A program made the translations under genes and the position numbers. The notes beneath the pieces are model-generated. The model saw only the letters and a program-made list of their open reading frames with translations, did no database searches and was not told where the DNA came from. From contig NZ_JACOFT010000001.1 in the NCBI RefSeq assembly GCF_014699135.1, forward strand, positions 496,001 to 560,000: DNA of 64,000 nucleotides, written 5' to 3'. This DNA comes from Cognatundibacterium aquatile (GTDB lineage Bacteria > Pseudomonadota > Gammaproteobacteria > Burkholderiales > Burkholderiaceae_D). Shown piece by piece: positions 46,817-56,495 of the stretch (position 1 is the stretch's first letter; the number at the start of each line of letters is the position of its first letter).

Positions 46817-49018
46817 ATGCAATTTACACGTGAAATTTTCAGCAGTCAGTTGCCGCGACTAAAGGTGCTGGCTGTGGCTGTCTTCAGCCTGTTCGTCAGT
46901 AAAGCTACGTTCGCGCAAGCGACCAGCCAGCAAGTCGACATCACCGGAAAAACAACGGCAGTACGCGAGCGCCAGGACGACATCGGCATGCGCAGCATTT
47001 ATGGTCGTGACGAGATAGAAAAATACGGCGATACCAATCTTAGCGAAGTGCTGAAACGTTTGCCCGGCATCAGCATCAGCGAAGGCGCGGGAAAAGCGTC
47101 TGAAATACGTATGCGTGGCTTAGGCAATGGTTATACCCAGATACTGCTCAATGGTCAGGCCACGCCCAGCGGTTTTTCCATCGATAACATTGCTCCCGAT
47201 TTGATAGAAAAAATCGAGGTCATGCGCGTCGCCAGTGCTGATATGAGCGCCCAAAGCATCGCAGGCATCATTAACATTGTCCTCAAGAAAAAGAGCAGCA
47301 AACAGGCGAGCGAATTTAAGGCCAATGCCAGCCTGCAAGCAAACAGGTTGTCTGGTAATGTGTCCTGGAGCCTTGGGGCGCAGGCTCCGGAAGAATGGGG
47401 TGATATTTCTTACGTCTTAGCTGGAAATGCCGAAAGCAATACCAATGATGTCAACATCAGCCTGGCGGAAAACGTCGCGGTTTTTCAGCCTGCAAATGGA
47501 CAATGGCAAACACAAATCCGCAGGCAACTACAACAGTCGCAGCAAAACCGTAAAGATGGCTTGAATTTATCGCCTCGCATCCAATGGAAAATCAATGCAG
47601 AAAACAGTCTGAACTGGCAAGGCAACATTAACGCCAGCAGACTGGAACAAGCAAAGCATGAGCAAGACGACAGTGATACGACAGACTTCCCGACGAACAA
47701 TAGTCTCTGGGCGGCGCATGTGCTGACATCGCGCAATGATCTCAGTTGGGAACGTCGTCTCGATGATAGCGCCAAACTCAACATTAACTTTGGATGGAAC
47801 AGGCTGGAACGTGACGCAAAATTCAAGTTCTGGGGTAAAGATAGTCAGGCGAATTTGCAGGAAATACGCTACGTCAACGGTGCTGCGCTGGAAAATGAAT
47901 ATCGCCTGTCAGGTAAATATCTTGCGCCGTATTCGGCTGACCACGTTGTCAGTCTGGGCTGGGAAGTCAGCCACGCCTTGCGCAATGAAAATCGCCTTGA
48001 ACGCGATGTACAGGTAAGCGATAGCAGCGTGATCAGCGATGCGCATTTCTACCAGGCGCGCATCAATAAATTCGCTGCCTACATACAGGATGAATGGCGT
48101 ATCAATAAAACCTGGTCGGCTTATCTGGGCTTGCGTTGGGAGCGCATTACCAGCGGCAGTAAAGAGTTGCTCGCAGCTGACGGGTTTGATTTCAATAATG
48201 TTGCGACCATGGCCAGTCCCATATTGCAAGCCGTCTGGAAGCAGACAGAACAGACGCAGTGGCGGCTTGCAATGAACCGCAGCTTTAAATTACCCAGCGT
48301 TGCCAATCTGGTGCCGCGCCGTTTTCGCGTCGATAACAACAATACTCCGCTTAATGCAGACTTTCAGGGGAATCCACAACTGCGCCCTGAACGTGCGTGG
48401 GGTCTTGAGCTGGCGTATGAACATTATTTTGGTAGCACCAGCCTGATCAGTGCGAATCTGTACCGGCGTCAGATTGACGACATTATCATGGAGCAGCTTA
48501 GCCAGAGCGGCGGCAGCTGGCTGAATGTGTTGAGCAATCATGGCCGCGCCAGCGTGATGGGTCTGGAAATCGAAGTGAAAACAAAGTTAGCAGAATTATC
48601 CAGTCGTTTCCCCGACATGGAATTGCGCGCAACGCTCAACCGCAATTGGTCAAGGCTGAACAATGTTCCTGGTCCCGATAATCACTTATCGCAACAAGTG
48701 CCTTTGCTGATCAGCACAGGGGCAGATTATCAGCTGCTGCCTCGTTTGCGTATCGGTGGGGACTATCATTTTCAGGCCAGCAATACTACGCGTGAATCAG
48801 AATATATGCGGGTTCATCGCAACCCAAAACGTCATCTTGATCTCTATCTGGCCTGGAAGCAAAACCCTCAGAGCCAGCTACGAATGTCTATCAGCAATGT
48901 GCTGCAACAGGACAGCGTCGATAGTGACACTTACACCACGCCGACCGCGCGCTGGAGCGACAATAGTCGTCAGCAATCAGCGCGCACATGGCGTTTGGCG
49001 TGGGAGCTTAAGTTGTGA
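46817..49018 (+). CDS. TonB-dependent outer-membrane receptor
   Basis: A 733-residue receptor. The signal peptide ends near ATFA-QATS (about residue 34). The plug domain shows DIGMRSIYGRDEIEKYGDTNLSEVLKRLPGISI and the MRGLGNGYTQILLNG motif (about residues 60-150), followed by a 22-strand barrel with a C-terminal LAWELKL strand. I chose the ATG at 46817 after AAAGAAAG; the longer upstream frame lacks a signal peptide. It follows the M56-S11 gene by 118 bp on the same strand and is probably part of the BlaI-controlled locus. The ligand is unknown. Confidence 0.87.
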   Translation: MQFTREIFSSQLPRLKVLAVAVFSLFVSKATFAQATSQQVDITGKTTAVRERQDDIGMRSIYGRDEIEKYGDTNLSEVLKRLPGISISEGAGKASEIRMRGLGNGYTQILLNGQATPSGFSIDNIAPDLIEKIEVMRVASADMSAQSIAGIINIVLKKKSSKQASEFKANASLQANRLSGNVSWSLGAQAPEEWGDISYVLAGNAESNTNDVNISLAENVAVFQPANGQWQTQIRRQLQQSQQNRKDGLNLSPRIQWKINAENSLNWQGNINASRLEQAKHEQDDSDTTDFPTNNSLWAAHVLTSRNDLSWERRLDDSAKLNINFGWNRLERDAKFKFWGKDSQANLQEIRYVNGAALENEYRLSGKYLAPYSADHVVSLGWEVSHALRNENRLERDVQVSDSSVISDAHFYQARINKFAAYIQDEWRINKTWSAYLGLRWERITSGSKELLAADGFDFNNVATMASPILQAVWKQTEQTQWRLAMNRSFKLPSVANLVPRRFRVDNNNTPLNADFQGNPQLRPERAWGLELAYEHYFGSTSLISANLYRRQIDDIIMEQLSQSGGSWLNVLSNHGRASVMGLEIEVKTKLAELSSRFPDMELRATLNRNWSRLNNVPGPDNHLSQQVPLLISTGADYQLLPRLRIGGDYHFQASNTTRESEYMRVHRNPKRHLDLYLAWKQNPQSQLRMSISNVLQQDSVDSDTYTTPTARWSDNSRQQSARTWRLAWELKL

Positions 49019-49052
49019 CCTTGTCTGACAGAGCCTGGAAGCCAGGGATTGA

Positions 49053-50174
49053 TCAGAGCTTTTTCACCAGCACACAGCCAATGGAATAGCCAGCACCAAA
49101 CGAGCAGATTACGCCCACGCTACCGGCGGTCAGATCATCCTGATATTTGTGGAACGCGATAATCGAACCGGCAGAGGATGTATTGGCGTAAGTGTCGAGT
49201 ATCGTCGGTGATTCTTCAGGCGTTGCGTCGCGACCCAGTATCATGCGGGAAATCAGCAAGTTCATATTCAAATTTGCCTGATGCAGCCAGAAGCGTTTGA
49301 CGTCTTGCAAAGGGACACCAGTTGATTCGATAGTGGAAGTGATCGTCGCTGCCGCCATCGGGCACACATCTTTGAATACTTTACGACCTTGCTGGCGGAA
49401 CAATTTGTCTGGTTTGCCGATGCCAGACTCGTCGGCACGGTTCAGGAAACCGAAATTGTTACGGATGTTATTGGAGAACTGAGTTTTCAGTTTCAGGCCA
49501 AGGATTTCAAACTGGTGTTTTGATGTTGCCAGATCAGCGCGCTCCAACAAAATGGCAGTACAGCCGTCACCAAAAATAAAGTGGCTGTCGCGGTCACGCC
49601 AGTTCAAATGACCACTGGTGATTTCCGGGCTGACGACCAGCACCGCACGGGCTTGTCCGCTTTGGATCGCACTGACCGCGGCCTGAATACCAAACGTCGC
49701 AGAAGAGCAGGCGACGTTCATGTCAAAGCCGTAACCGTCAATACCGAGTGCATTCTGAATTTCGACGGCCATCGCCGGATACGCACGTTGCATATTCGAT
49801 GCGGCGCAGATGACAGCATCAACATCTGCCGCTGTGCGACCAGCACGCTCCAGCGCCTGATGGCAAGCGGCCATCGCAATTTCACACATCACAGAAGGCT
49901 CGTCATCGCTGCGCTCAGGAATGCGCGGCACCATGCGGTTGACATCCAGAATGCCATCTTTGTTGATGACGTAGCGTGATTTGATGCCAGATGCTTTTTC
50001 TATGAAGGCGACCGAAGATTCTTCGAGTGCTGTGACTTCACCGGCGGCGATGGCGGCGGCGTTTTCCTGATTGAATTTCTGTACGTAGGCGTTAAAACAG
50101 ACGATCAGTTCTTCGTTGGAGATGGATTCGGAAGGTGTGTAAAGGCCGGTGCCGCTGATGACTACTTTGTTCAT
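49053..50174 (-). CDS. beta-ketoacyl-ACP synthase III-like protein (FabH family)
   Basis: A 373-residue condensing enzyme. The Cys-His-Asn triad is C156 ([10 protein letters not shown]), H298 ([10 protein letters not shown]) and N331 (YANTSSAGS). The protein is longer than standard FabH (about 317) and has the extended N-terminal [19 protein letters not shown] segment. It resembles the beta-ketodecanoyl-ACP synthase type of pseudomonads, which takes octanoyl-CoA into fatty acid synthesis. No other fab gene is nearby, so it is not the housekeeping copy. Confidence 0.85.
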   Translation of the reverse strand: MNKVVISGTGLYTPSESISNEELIVCFNAYVQKFNQENAAAIAAGEVTALEESSVAFIEKASGIKSRYVINKDGILDVNRMVPRIPERSDDEPSVMCEIAMAACHQALERAGRTAADVDAVICAASNMQRAYPAMAVEIQNALGIDGYGFDMNVACSSATFGIQAAVSAIQSGQARAVLVVSPEITSGHLNWRDRDSHFIFGDGCTAILLERADLATSKHQFEILGLKLKTQFSNNIRNNFGFLNRADESGIGKPDKLFRQQGRKVFKDVCPMAAATITSTIESTGVPLQDVKRFWLHQANLNMNLLISRMILGRDATPEESPTILDTYANTSSAGSIIAFHKYQDDLTAGSVGVICSFGAGYSIGCVLVKKL

Positions 50175-50507
50175 CGTTTTCTTTCTTATGCTGGGTGCCG
50201 TGTTTCCGCTACGGAATATTGTGCCGGGCGCATGGTGTGCGCTACACCGGTGACGATAATCGGAATATGAGGGATAGCGGCGCCCTAATGTTGGTCATGT
50301 GAATGCGTTGTAAGCGCGACGTTGTCGCCCAATTTTACACAAAACTCCGTCAAATTTATCCGATTAGCGATAGAAATAGAGTTTTTATGCTAGCCAGTAG
50401 GGTAAAAAATGAATCAAAAACAAGCATTTAACTGTGGCGGAAGGGAGCAGTCAACTCGGATGACAGGATGAAGTACTGCGTACACGGTGCTTCATCCTCT
50501 CGCAAAA
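50175..50507. other. 333-bp intergenic region with a terminator-like hairpin
   Basis: This lies between the fghA end and the FabH-like start, both on the minus strand. AGGATGAAG (50465-50473) and CTTCATCCT (50490-50498) form a perfect 9-bp stem just after the fghA stop. It lacks a clean T run, so it is a weak or factor-assisted terminator at best. The rest should contain the FabH-like gene's promoter. No gene or RNA was recognised. Confidence 0.45.
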
Positions 50508-51395
50508 TCAGGTGGTCAACTGATTTTTATGGTGCAGTAAATGGTCTTCGATAAAGCTGCTGATGAAGTAGTACCCGTGATCATAGTCTGCATGCCGACG
50601 CAAAGTCAGTGGTTGCCCTGCTTTTTCGCAGGCGGTTGCGAATAAATGCGGGTGTAACTGACTGGCCAGAAACTGATCTGCCTCGCCCTGGTCGATCAGT
50701 ATGCCTTGTGGAAAAGGTGCCAGCGTTTGTTGTGCCATCAACAGGCTGGCGTCATGCTTTGCCCAGACGGCATTATCCTTACCGAGATAGCCCTGAAACG
50801 CTTTCTGTCCCCATGCACATTCGGTCGGCGCGGCGATCGGTGCAAAAGCCGACAGACTTTTGTAAATGCCGGGGTGGCGCAAGGCCAGTGTCAGTGCGCC
50901 ATGTCCCCCCATGGAATGCCCCATGATGCCGAGGCGTTCTGTGTCGATGGGTAAGAACTGGGTCAGGAGCGCACGCAGTTCATGGACGATGTAGCTTTCC
51001 ATGCGGTAGTGCGCACTCCACGGTGCTTCGATGGCATCCAGATAAAAGCCCGCACCGACGCCGAAATCCCAGGCCTCGCTGTCACCGGGAATATTCGCAC
51101 CACGCGGACTGGTATCCGGCGTGATCAGAATCAGCCCTTCACGCGCAGCGACGCGTTGCGCTCCGGCTTTGATCATGAAGGTTTCTTCGGTGCAGGTCAG
51201 ACCTGCCAGAAAAAAAATCGCCGGACATGCTGCGCCTGTCAGTGCCTGCGGTGGAAGAAAAACTGAAAAGCGCATCGGCAGTCCGATTTCTGTGGATGCA
51301 TGGCGATAAAACTGCTGGAGTCCGCCAAAACACGCGTGTTGGCTCAGCAGTTCCACACCTTCAGACAGCGCCTTTATCGTGACGTCCGCCATCAT
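50508..51395 (-). CDS. fghA: S-formylglutathione hydrolase
   Basis: A 295-residue serine hydrolase, which cleaves S-formylglutathione to formate and glutathione. The nucleophile motif GHSMGGHGAL, the oxyanion LAGLTCTEETFM and the C-terminal His in HADYDHGYYF complete the family pattern. It overlaps the end of the alcohol dehydrogenase gene by one base (TGATG), so it is translationally coupled to it. Together they form the glutathione-dependent formaldehyde detoxification pathway. Confidence 0.94.
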   Translation of the reverse strand: MMADVTIKALSEGVELLSQHACFGGLQQFYRHASTEIGLPMRFSVFLPPQALTGAACPAIFFLAGLTCTEETFMIKAGAQRVAAREGLILITPDTSPRGANIPGDSEAWDFGVGAGFYLDAIEAPWSAHYRMESYIVHELRALLTQFLPIDTERLGIMGHSMGGHGALTLALRHPGIYKSLSAFAPIAAPTECAWGQKAFQGYLGKDNAVWAKHDASLLMAQQTLAPFPQGILIDQGEADQFLASQLHPHLFATACEKAGQPLTLRRHADYDHGYYFISSFIEDHLLHHKNQLTT

Positions 51396-52501
51396 CAGTA
51401 CAGCACAACAGAACGGATGGATTCGCCGCTCTTCATCAGATCAAAACCTTCATTGATCCGTTCCAGCGGCAGGCGATGGGTAATCAGATCGTCGATATTC
51501 AGTTTGCCTTCCATGTACCAGTCAACGATTTTCGGCACATCGGTGCGGCCACGGGCACCGCCGAAGGCGGAGCCTTTCCATTCGCGTCCCGTCACCAGCT
51601 GGAACGGACGGGTGCTGATTTCTGCACCGGCTTCCGCCACGCCGATGATGAAGGATTGTCCCCAGCCTTTGTGGCAGCATTCAAGCGCTTGGCGCATGAC
51701 CTTGGTATTGCCTATGCATTCAAACGAATAATCGACACCGCCATCCGTCAGTTGCGTGATGTGATCCACCACGTTTTCAACTTCATTCGGATTCACAAAG
51801 TGCGTCATGCCAAATTTACGTGCCATTTCCTGCCGTTTAGGGTTGATATCGACACCGATAATTTTGTCTGCACCGACCATTTTGGCGGCCTGAATCACGT
51901 TCAGACCAATACCGCCCAGACCGAAGACGGCGACATTCGCACCGGCTTCCACTTTCGCGCTGAATACGACAGCACCGACACCGGTGGTCACGCCGCAGCC
52001 GATGTAGCAGATTTTGTCGAATGGTGCATCTTCGCGGACTTTGGCGACGGCAATTTCCGGCACGACGATGTAGTTAGAGAATGTCGAGGTGCCCATGTAG
52101 TGGAACAGCGGTTGGCCATTCAGCGAAAAGCGCGATGTGGCATCTGGCATCAGACCGCGACCCTGAGTCGAGCGGATAGCCTGACAAAGATTGGTTTTGC
52201 GCGACAGACAAAATTTGCATTGACGGCATTCTGGCGTGTACAACGGAATCACATGATCGCCTTTGCGCACGCTGGTGACACCCGGGCCGGTATCAACAAT
52301 GATGCCGGCACCTTCATGGCCCAGAATCGCCGGAAACAGGCCTTCAGGATCGGCGCCGGACAGCGTGTAGTAATCGGTGTGGCAGATACCGGTGGCCTTG
52401 ACTTCGATCAGGACTTCACCTGCGCGCGGCCCTTGCAGATCGACTTCTTCGATGGTCAATGGTGCTCCGGCTTTCCAGGCAATGGCGGCTTTGGTTTTCA
52501 T
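51395..52501 (-). CDS. adhC: S-(hydroxymethyl)glutathione dehydrogenase / class III alcohol dehydrogenase
   Basis: A 368-residue zinc dehydrogenase that oxidises the formaldehyde-glutathione adduct with NAD. The catalytic zinc residues are in ATGICHTDYYTLSG and GHEGAGI; the structural zinc is held by the CRQCKFCLSRKTNLC cluster. FGLGGIGLNVIQAAK is the nucleotide-binding motif, and GQSFIIGVAEAGAEISTRP is typical of class III enzymes. It is co-transcribed with fghA and divergent from a GlxA-type regulator gene 193 bp away. Confidence 0.95.
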   Translation of the reverse strand: MKTKAAIAWKAGAPLTIEEVDLQGPRAGEVLIEVKATGICHTDYYTLSGADPEGLFPAILGHEGAGIIVDTGPGVTSVRKGDHVIPLYTPECRQCKFCLSRKTNLCQAIRSTQGRGLMPDATSRFSLNGQPLFHYMGTSTFSNYIVVPEIAVAKVREDAPFDKICYIGCGVTTGVGAVVFSAKVEAGANVAVFGLGGIGLNVIQAAKMVGADKIIGVDINPKRQEMARKFGMTHFVNPNEVENVVDHITQLTDGGVDYSFECIGNTKVMRQALECCHKGWGQSFIIGVAEAGAEISTRPFQLVTGREWKGSAFGGARGRTDVPKIVDWYMEGKLNIDDLITHRLPLERINEGFDLMKSGESIRSVVLY

Positions 52502-52694
52502 GTTAATCCTTTAAGGAGAGAACGCCGGGAATGGCGCTCTTCAGATGATGTGATGCCGCAGATTGTCGTGGATAGCACGCGCGCTTGCATCGCTTATCGC
52601 GTAGTGTGGCGTAAAACAGCTGAAGAATGGCTGAAAATGACGGGCGTCCTGATCGCGTTTATCATGTCGTTGTTAATTTAGCCGGATGTGTTTG

Positions 52695-53699
52695 ATGAAA
52701 TCAGAAAAGCACCACTTGCCGAGAACCGTGGATATTGTGATTTATCCCGGTTTTAAATCACTGGAAGCCATCGGTCCTATGTCCGTTTTTGAATATGCGA
52801 ATATTCATTTGCAGCGAAAGGGCAAGCCTGCGGCATATGACGTAAAAATTGCCGCCGCTCAGATTGGCATGGTGCGTTCCGATACGCTGATGTGTCTGGA
52901 TGCGACCAAGGCGTTGAATACGTTGGCGCTGCCTGACGACGCGATTATCGTCGGCTCTCGCAATATCAATGCTGCGTTGGTCGAAAACCCGGCAATCATT
53001 GACTGGGTGTCGGCGGCCGCACCCAAAATCAATCGGCTGGCGGCTTTGTGTTCCGGTGCATTTTTTCTGGCGCAAGCGGGGCTGCTGGATCGCAAACATG
53101 CGACGACGCACTGGAGCGTTGCCGCACAATTACAGCAGGATTTCCCGGCGGTTCAGGTGGATGCGGATGCAATTTTTATCCGCAGCGGCAATCTCTGGAC
53201 CTCTGCCGGTGTTACTGCAGGGATTGACCTGGCACTCGCATTTGTTGAAGCCGATTGCGGCCATGCGCTCGCGCTGGAAGTCGCGAGCGACATGGTCGTG
53301 TATCTGAAGCGGCCGGGTGGGCAATCCCAGTTCAGTACGCATTTATTGAGTCAGAAAACAGCGCAATCGAATATCCGCGATGTGCAGCAGTGGATTATGG
53401 CGAATCTGCATCAACGCTTACCAGTTGCGCAATTGGCTAAGATGGCGGGGATGAGTCTGCGCAATTTCAGTCGCCTGTTTCATCAGGAAGTCGGCGTCAG
53501 CACTCTGGAGTTTATTGAAGCGGCGCGGGTCGAATTTGCCTGTCAATTATTGGCAGACAATGCGGAAAAAAATGCGCCCGTTAAAGCCATTGCAGCGCGT
53601 TGCGGCTTTTCCAGCGACGATCATTTGCGTCGCGTATTTCAAAAACGTTTGTGTTGTTCGCCGACAGATTATCGCGCCCGACTGCGTGCGACGAAGTGA
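52695..53699 (+). CDS. GlxA family transcriptional regulator (AraC/DJ-1)
   Basis: A 334-residue regulator. Residues about 10-185 form a DJ-1/PfpI-like domain with a Cys in LAALCSGAFFLAQAGLL, and residues about 220-325 form the AraC-type DNA-binding domain with two helix-turn-helix motifs (LPVAQLAKMAGMSLRNFSRLFHQEVG and VKAIAARCGFSSDDHLRRVFQKR). The DJ-1-like part probably binds a small ligand. It is divergent from adhC-fghA, so it may control the formaldehyde genes, by position only. An alternative start is at 52686. Its stop abuts the stop of the next gene on the other strand. Confidence 0.85.
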   Translation: MKSEKHHLPRTVDIVIYPGFKSLEAIGPMSVFEYANIHLQRKGKPAAYDVKIAAAQIGMVRSDTLMCLDATKALNTLALPDDAIIVGSRNINAALVENPAIIDWVSAAAPKINRLAALCSGAFFLAQAGLLDRKHATTHWSVAAQLQQDFPAVQVDADAIFIRSGNLWTSAGVTAGIDLALAFVEADCGHALALEVASDMVVYLKRPGGQSQFSTHLLSQKTAQSNIRDVQQWIMANLHQRLPVAQLAKMAGMSLRNFSRLFHQEVGVSTLEFIEAARVEFACQLLADNAEKNAPVKAIAARCGFSSDDHLRRVFQKRLCCSPTDYRARLRATK

Positions 53700-54332
53700 T
53701 CACATCGCCATATAACGCCCCGGGCGGTGATTCAGACTGATCGCCAGATTCAGCGCAAAAGCACCGAGTATTGAGGCTGCCAATGCGAGCGGTGTGACGA
53801 CAGCAAGTGACGCCAGCACGATGACGAAGTCCAGCCCCATTTGTATTTTTCCGGCACGGATACCGCGTGTCTGTTGCAGGTACAGCGCCAGAATATTAAT
53901 TCCACCAAGGCTGGCCTGATGGCGGAACAAAACGATAAATCCAACGCCCATCAGTAAGCCACCAATCAGCGCGACATAAAACGGCGTCAGCATATTCACA
54001 TCGACCAGATGTACCAGTTTAGGATGCAGCCCCGAGAATAAAGAGACAAGGGCGACCGAGCAAAAGGTCTTGAGTGTAAAACGCCAGCCCATACGTTTGA
54101 GAGCGAGCCAGTAAAACGGCAGATTCACCAGAAAGAAGACAGAGCCGAATGACAAGCTTGTGCGGTAATGAATCAGGAATGCCAGCCCAGCTGTGCCGCC
54201 GGTCAGTAACCCAGCCTGATTGAAGAGCGCAATCCCTAGCGAGACAAATAACGTGCCGGTCAGAATCGCCAGCACGTCTTCCAGCAAACTGTGCGGAATA
54301 AAGCGTTTGGATGGTGTGGGCTGCGTTGACAT
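53700..54332 (-). CDS. YitT family membrane protein
   Basis: A 210-residue protein with five or six membrane segments. The N-terminal LFNQAGLLTGGTAGLAFLIHYRTSLSFGSVFFLVNLPFYWLA segment and LFRHQASLGGINILALYLQ fit the YitT/DUF161 family, small inner-membrane proteins with no established function. The usual C-terminal soluble domain (DUF2179) of Bacillus YitT is absent. It is convergent with the GlxA-type gene with no gap. Confidence 0.8.
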   Translation of the reverse strand: MSTQPTPSKRFIPHSLLEDVLAILTGTLFVSLGIALFNQAGLLTGGTAGLAFLIHYRTSLSFGSVFFLVNLPFYWLALKRMGWRFTLKTFCSVALVSLFSGLHPKLVHLVDVNMLTPFYVALIGGLLMGVGFIVLFRHQASLGGINILALYLQQTRGIRAGKIQMGLDFVIVLASLAVVTPLALAASILGAFALNLAISLNHRPGRYMAM

Positions 54333-54467
54333 GATGGGAAGCGTAGGAACCGGAAAGGACGCTTATTGTACCTGTTGATCAGGCTCTCGCAGCAGTGTCA
54401 TGAAGGCGGATAACTGCTGCGAGCCGGATACTTGAGTTGTATCAATAACAGACCCAGACGAGACGCC

Positions 54468-56495
54468 TTAATGTTGCTGATCGCGTTGTTCTGGCGCTTG
54501 ATTTTCCGGGTGTTGCTCTTTGCCCGGAAAGAAAAAATCTCTGCCACCGGAACGGAACCTGCGCCACAACAAATGCACCAGGGTACTACCGCGACCAAAG
54601 CTGACGCGGCGCGAACGCAGCGCAACCAGCATTGCCAGACTGAAACTGACGCCAAGATTGACGATGCCGATCAACAAGATGCCCAGCAATGAATACAGTG
54701 CCAGTTGCCAGCTGATATGGTGATCCAGACCGACCAGCGCAAAAGCAAAATTGGCACTGGAAAAAGTGATGTGGCGAATATCAACCGGCAGCCCGAAGAA
54801 AACGCCTAACTGACCTATCGTGCCTAGCATGATGCCGAAGAAGAAATTTCCGGCCAGTGCGCCCAGATTGTCACCGATGTAATCAGTGATGCGGTGCAGA
54901 CGTTCTTCACCGAATATTTTTCTTGGCCAGGCAAGTTGGCGTAAGCGGGCGGGGATATGCCCATAACTGGCTTTATTATCGTAGTAGCCTGAAATTAATC
55001 CCGATAAAAATAAGCAGACGCCGGCAATCGCGGCGTGCGGCAGCGCGAGGCTATTGAGCGGATCAAGATCGTGCAGCAGATATTCGGCTTTTTCCGGTGA
55101 GACCAAATGGCTGCCGGTCATCCAAAGCCAGACCCACGCAATGACGTAGGCCGTCGGTATCGCTAAGCCGATATTGCCTATGATGGCAATGAACTGTGAG
55201 CGGAAGACGCGTACGATCAGCTCGACCAGCTCATCGAGCTTTTGTTTGCCTTCGTCGATCGCACGGGCGATCAGCGCGGCAGTCATCGCCGGTTGTTTGG
55301 TCGCAATCGTAAAATGCAGTACATGTACCAACATGAAACCCGTTGAATAATTCAGACTGAAGAGAACCGCATACCCAAATGGGGCAAGTGCTAATTTACT
55401 GAACAGGATTTTTATCGTTGCCATGAAGCCGACGATAAAGCCAGCACCGAGTGCCGAGCGCAGCATCGCCATCCATTCATTGCGATTATTGGTCACATAA
55501 TGTTCCCCGCTTTTCCCGGCGCGTTCTGTCACTTGCAGCGATAGTAATTCGGTGTTGGTCTGCATCAGGTCGGTCAGGCTGTGACGTTTGTTGTCGGCAC
55601 TGACGAGTTCTTTGAATAAGCGTATGGCTATTGAGGACACTTCGTTGGCGTCCGTGCTGTCGAGTAAATCCAGCAGACTGCGTAACCTGTGCATGCTTTG
55701 CGTCAGGCGCAACAGCAAGCGGGTCAGGCTGACAGAAACCCCTGCGACAGCTGCGGTTTTCCGTATCCGGTTGACGATATCATCACACTGCGACAACAAG
55801 ACTTCGATATGTTTATTGTCTTCACGTGCTGTTGTGCAGTCGTTTAACCACGTGCGATAGCTGATCACGTAATTGTTGATCTCGTCATTTTGCCGGAGAA
55901 ACGGCGACTCGAATCTTTCGATCTCAGGATAATTGCGTACCAGCTCTGCTTCCAGTCCGATATTGGTTATCCGGTATGACAATACCTGTACGGCGCTCAG
56001 AATTTCGTTGGTTAACGCCGCATGTGCTTGTCGTGCTTTTGAGGTACGAAAACCGATACTGTCGATCAGATCTTGCCAGGTACTTTCATCCAACTCGTTG
56101 ACCCAAATGTGATCGGAAGGGTGATCAAAGATTTGCCCGAAAATGTCTTTCACATAATCATTGTTGACTAACGGTGGCAGAAATTTATTGATCAGTCTTT
56201 GCCAGGCAGCACCCCAGAAGCCGTTGTTCAAGGTGATGCCGGTGTCCGTCAGTAAATGGACCAGAGTGCGGGTGCTGATGACTTGCAGCACGTATTCGCG
56301 CAGCGCCTTGCGCCATGCCGGATGCTGGCGTAACACAAAGCACAGCGCGCGTATGTTATCGGTGGCTCTTTGCTTGTCGGTTGCTTGCCGTGGCCGTATT
56401 TGTGCCACTAAGCGGCGCAGCGGGCTGATGTCGTTATATGCAGGTGTTAATGCAAGGCTGGACTTTATTTCTGCCAGAATCATATCGAAAGACAT
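54468..56495 (-). CDS. large membrane protein, COG4389 (called site-specific recombinase Gcr)
   Basis: A 675-residue protein. The N-terminal half (about residues 1-340) is soluble and helical. The second half has about six membrane segments (from GFIVGFMATIKILF to LLGILLIGIVNLGV). This is the family that databases label site-specific recombinase Gcr, but no recombinase catalytic residues (Ser, Tyr or DDE type) are seen and the membrane topology argues against that role. ATG 56495 follows AAGGAG. The C-terminus is rich in charged residues. The true function is unknown. Confidence 0.78.
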   Translation of the reverse strand: MSFDMILAEIKSSLALTPAYNDISPLRRLVAQIRPRQATDKQRATDNIRALCFVLRQHPAWRKALREYVLQVISTRTLVHLLTDTGITLNNGFWGAAWQRLINKFLPPLVNNDYVKDIFGQIFDHPSDHIWVNELDESTWQDLIDSIGFRTSKARQAHAALTNEILSAVQVLSYRITNIGLEAELVRNYPEIERFESPFLRQNDEINNYVISYRTWLNDCTTAREDNKHIEVLLSQCDDIVNRIRKTAAVAGVSVSLTRLLLRLTQSMHRLRSLLDLLDSTDANEVSSIAIRLFKELVSADNKRHSLTDLMQTNTELLSLQVTERAGKSGEHYVTNNRNEWMAMLRSALGAGFIVGFMATIKILFSKLALAPFGYAVLFSLNYSTGFMLVHVLHFTIATKQPAMTAALIARAIDEGKQKLDELVELIVRVFRSQFIAIIGNIGLAIPTAYVIAWVWLWMTGSHLVSPEKAEYLLHDLDPLNSLALPHAAIAGVCLFLSGLISGYYDNKASYGHIPARLRQLAWPRKIFGEERLHRITDYIGDNLGALAGNFFFGIMLGTIGQLGVFFGLPVDIRHITFSSANFAFALVGLDHHISWQLALYSLLGILLIGIVNLGVSFSLAMLVALRSRRVSFGRGSTLVHLLWRRFRSGGRDFFFPGKEQHPENQAPEQRDQQH

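Noticed and set aside
54468-56495. Integrase or mobile element because of the recombinase label
   Set aside because: No catalytic residues, attachment sites, repeats or neighbouring mobility genes are seen; the protein is membrane-bound.
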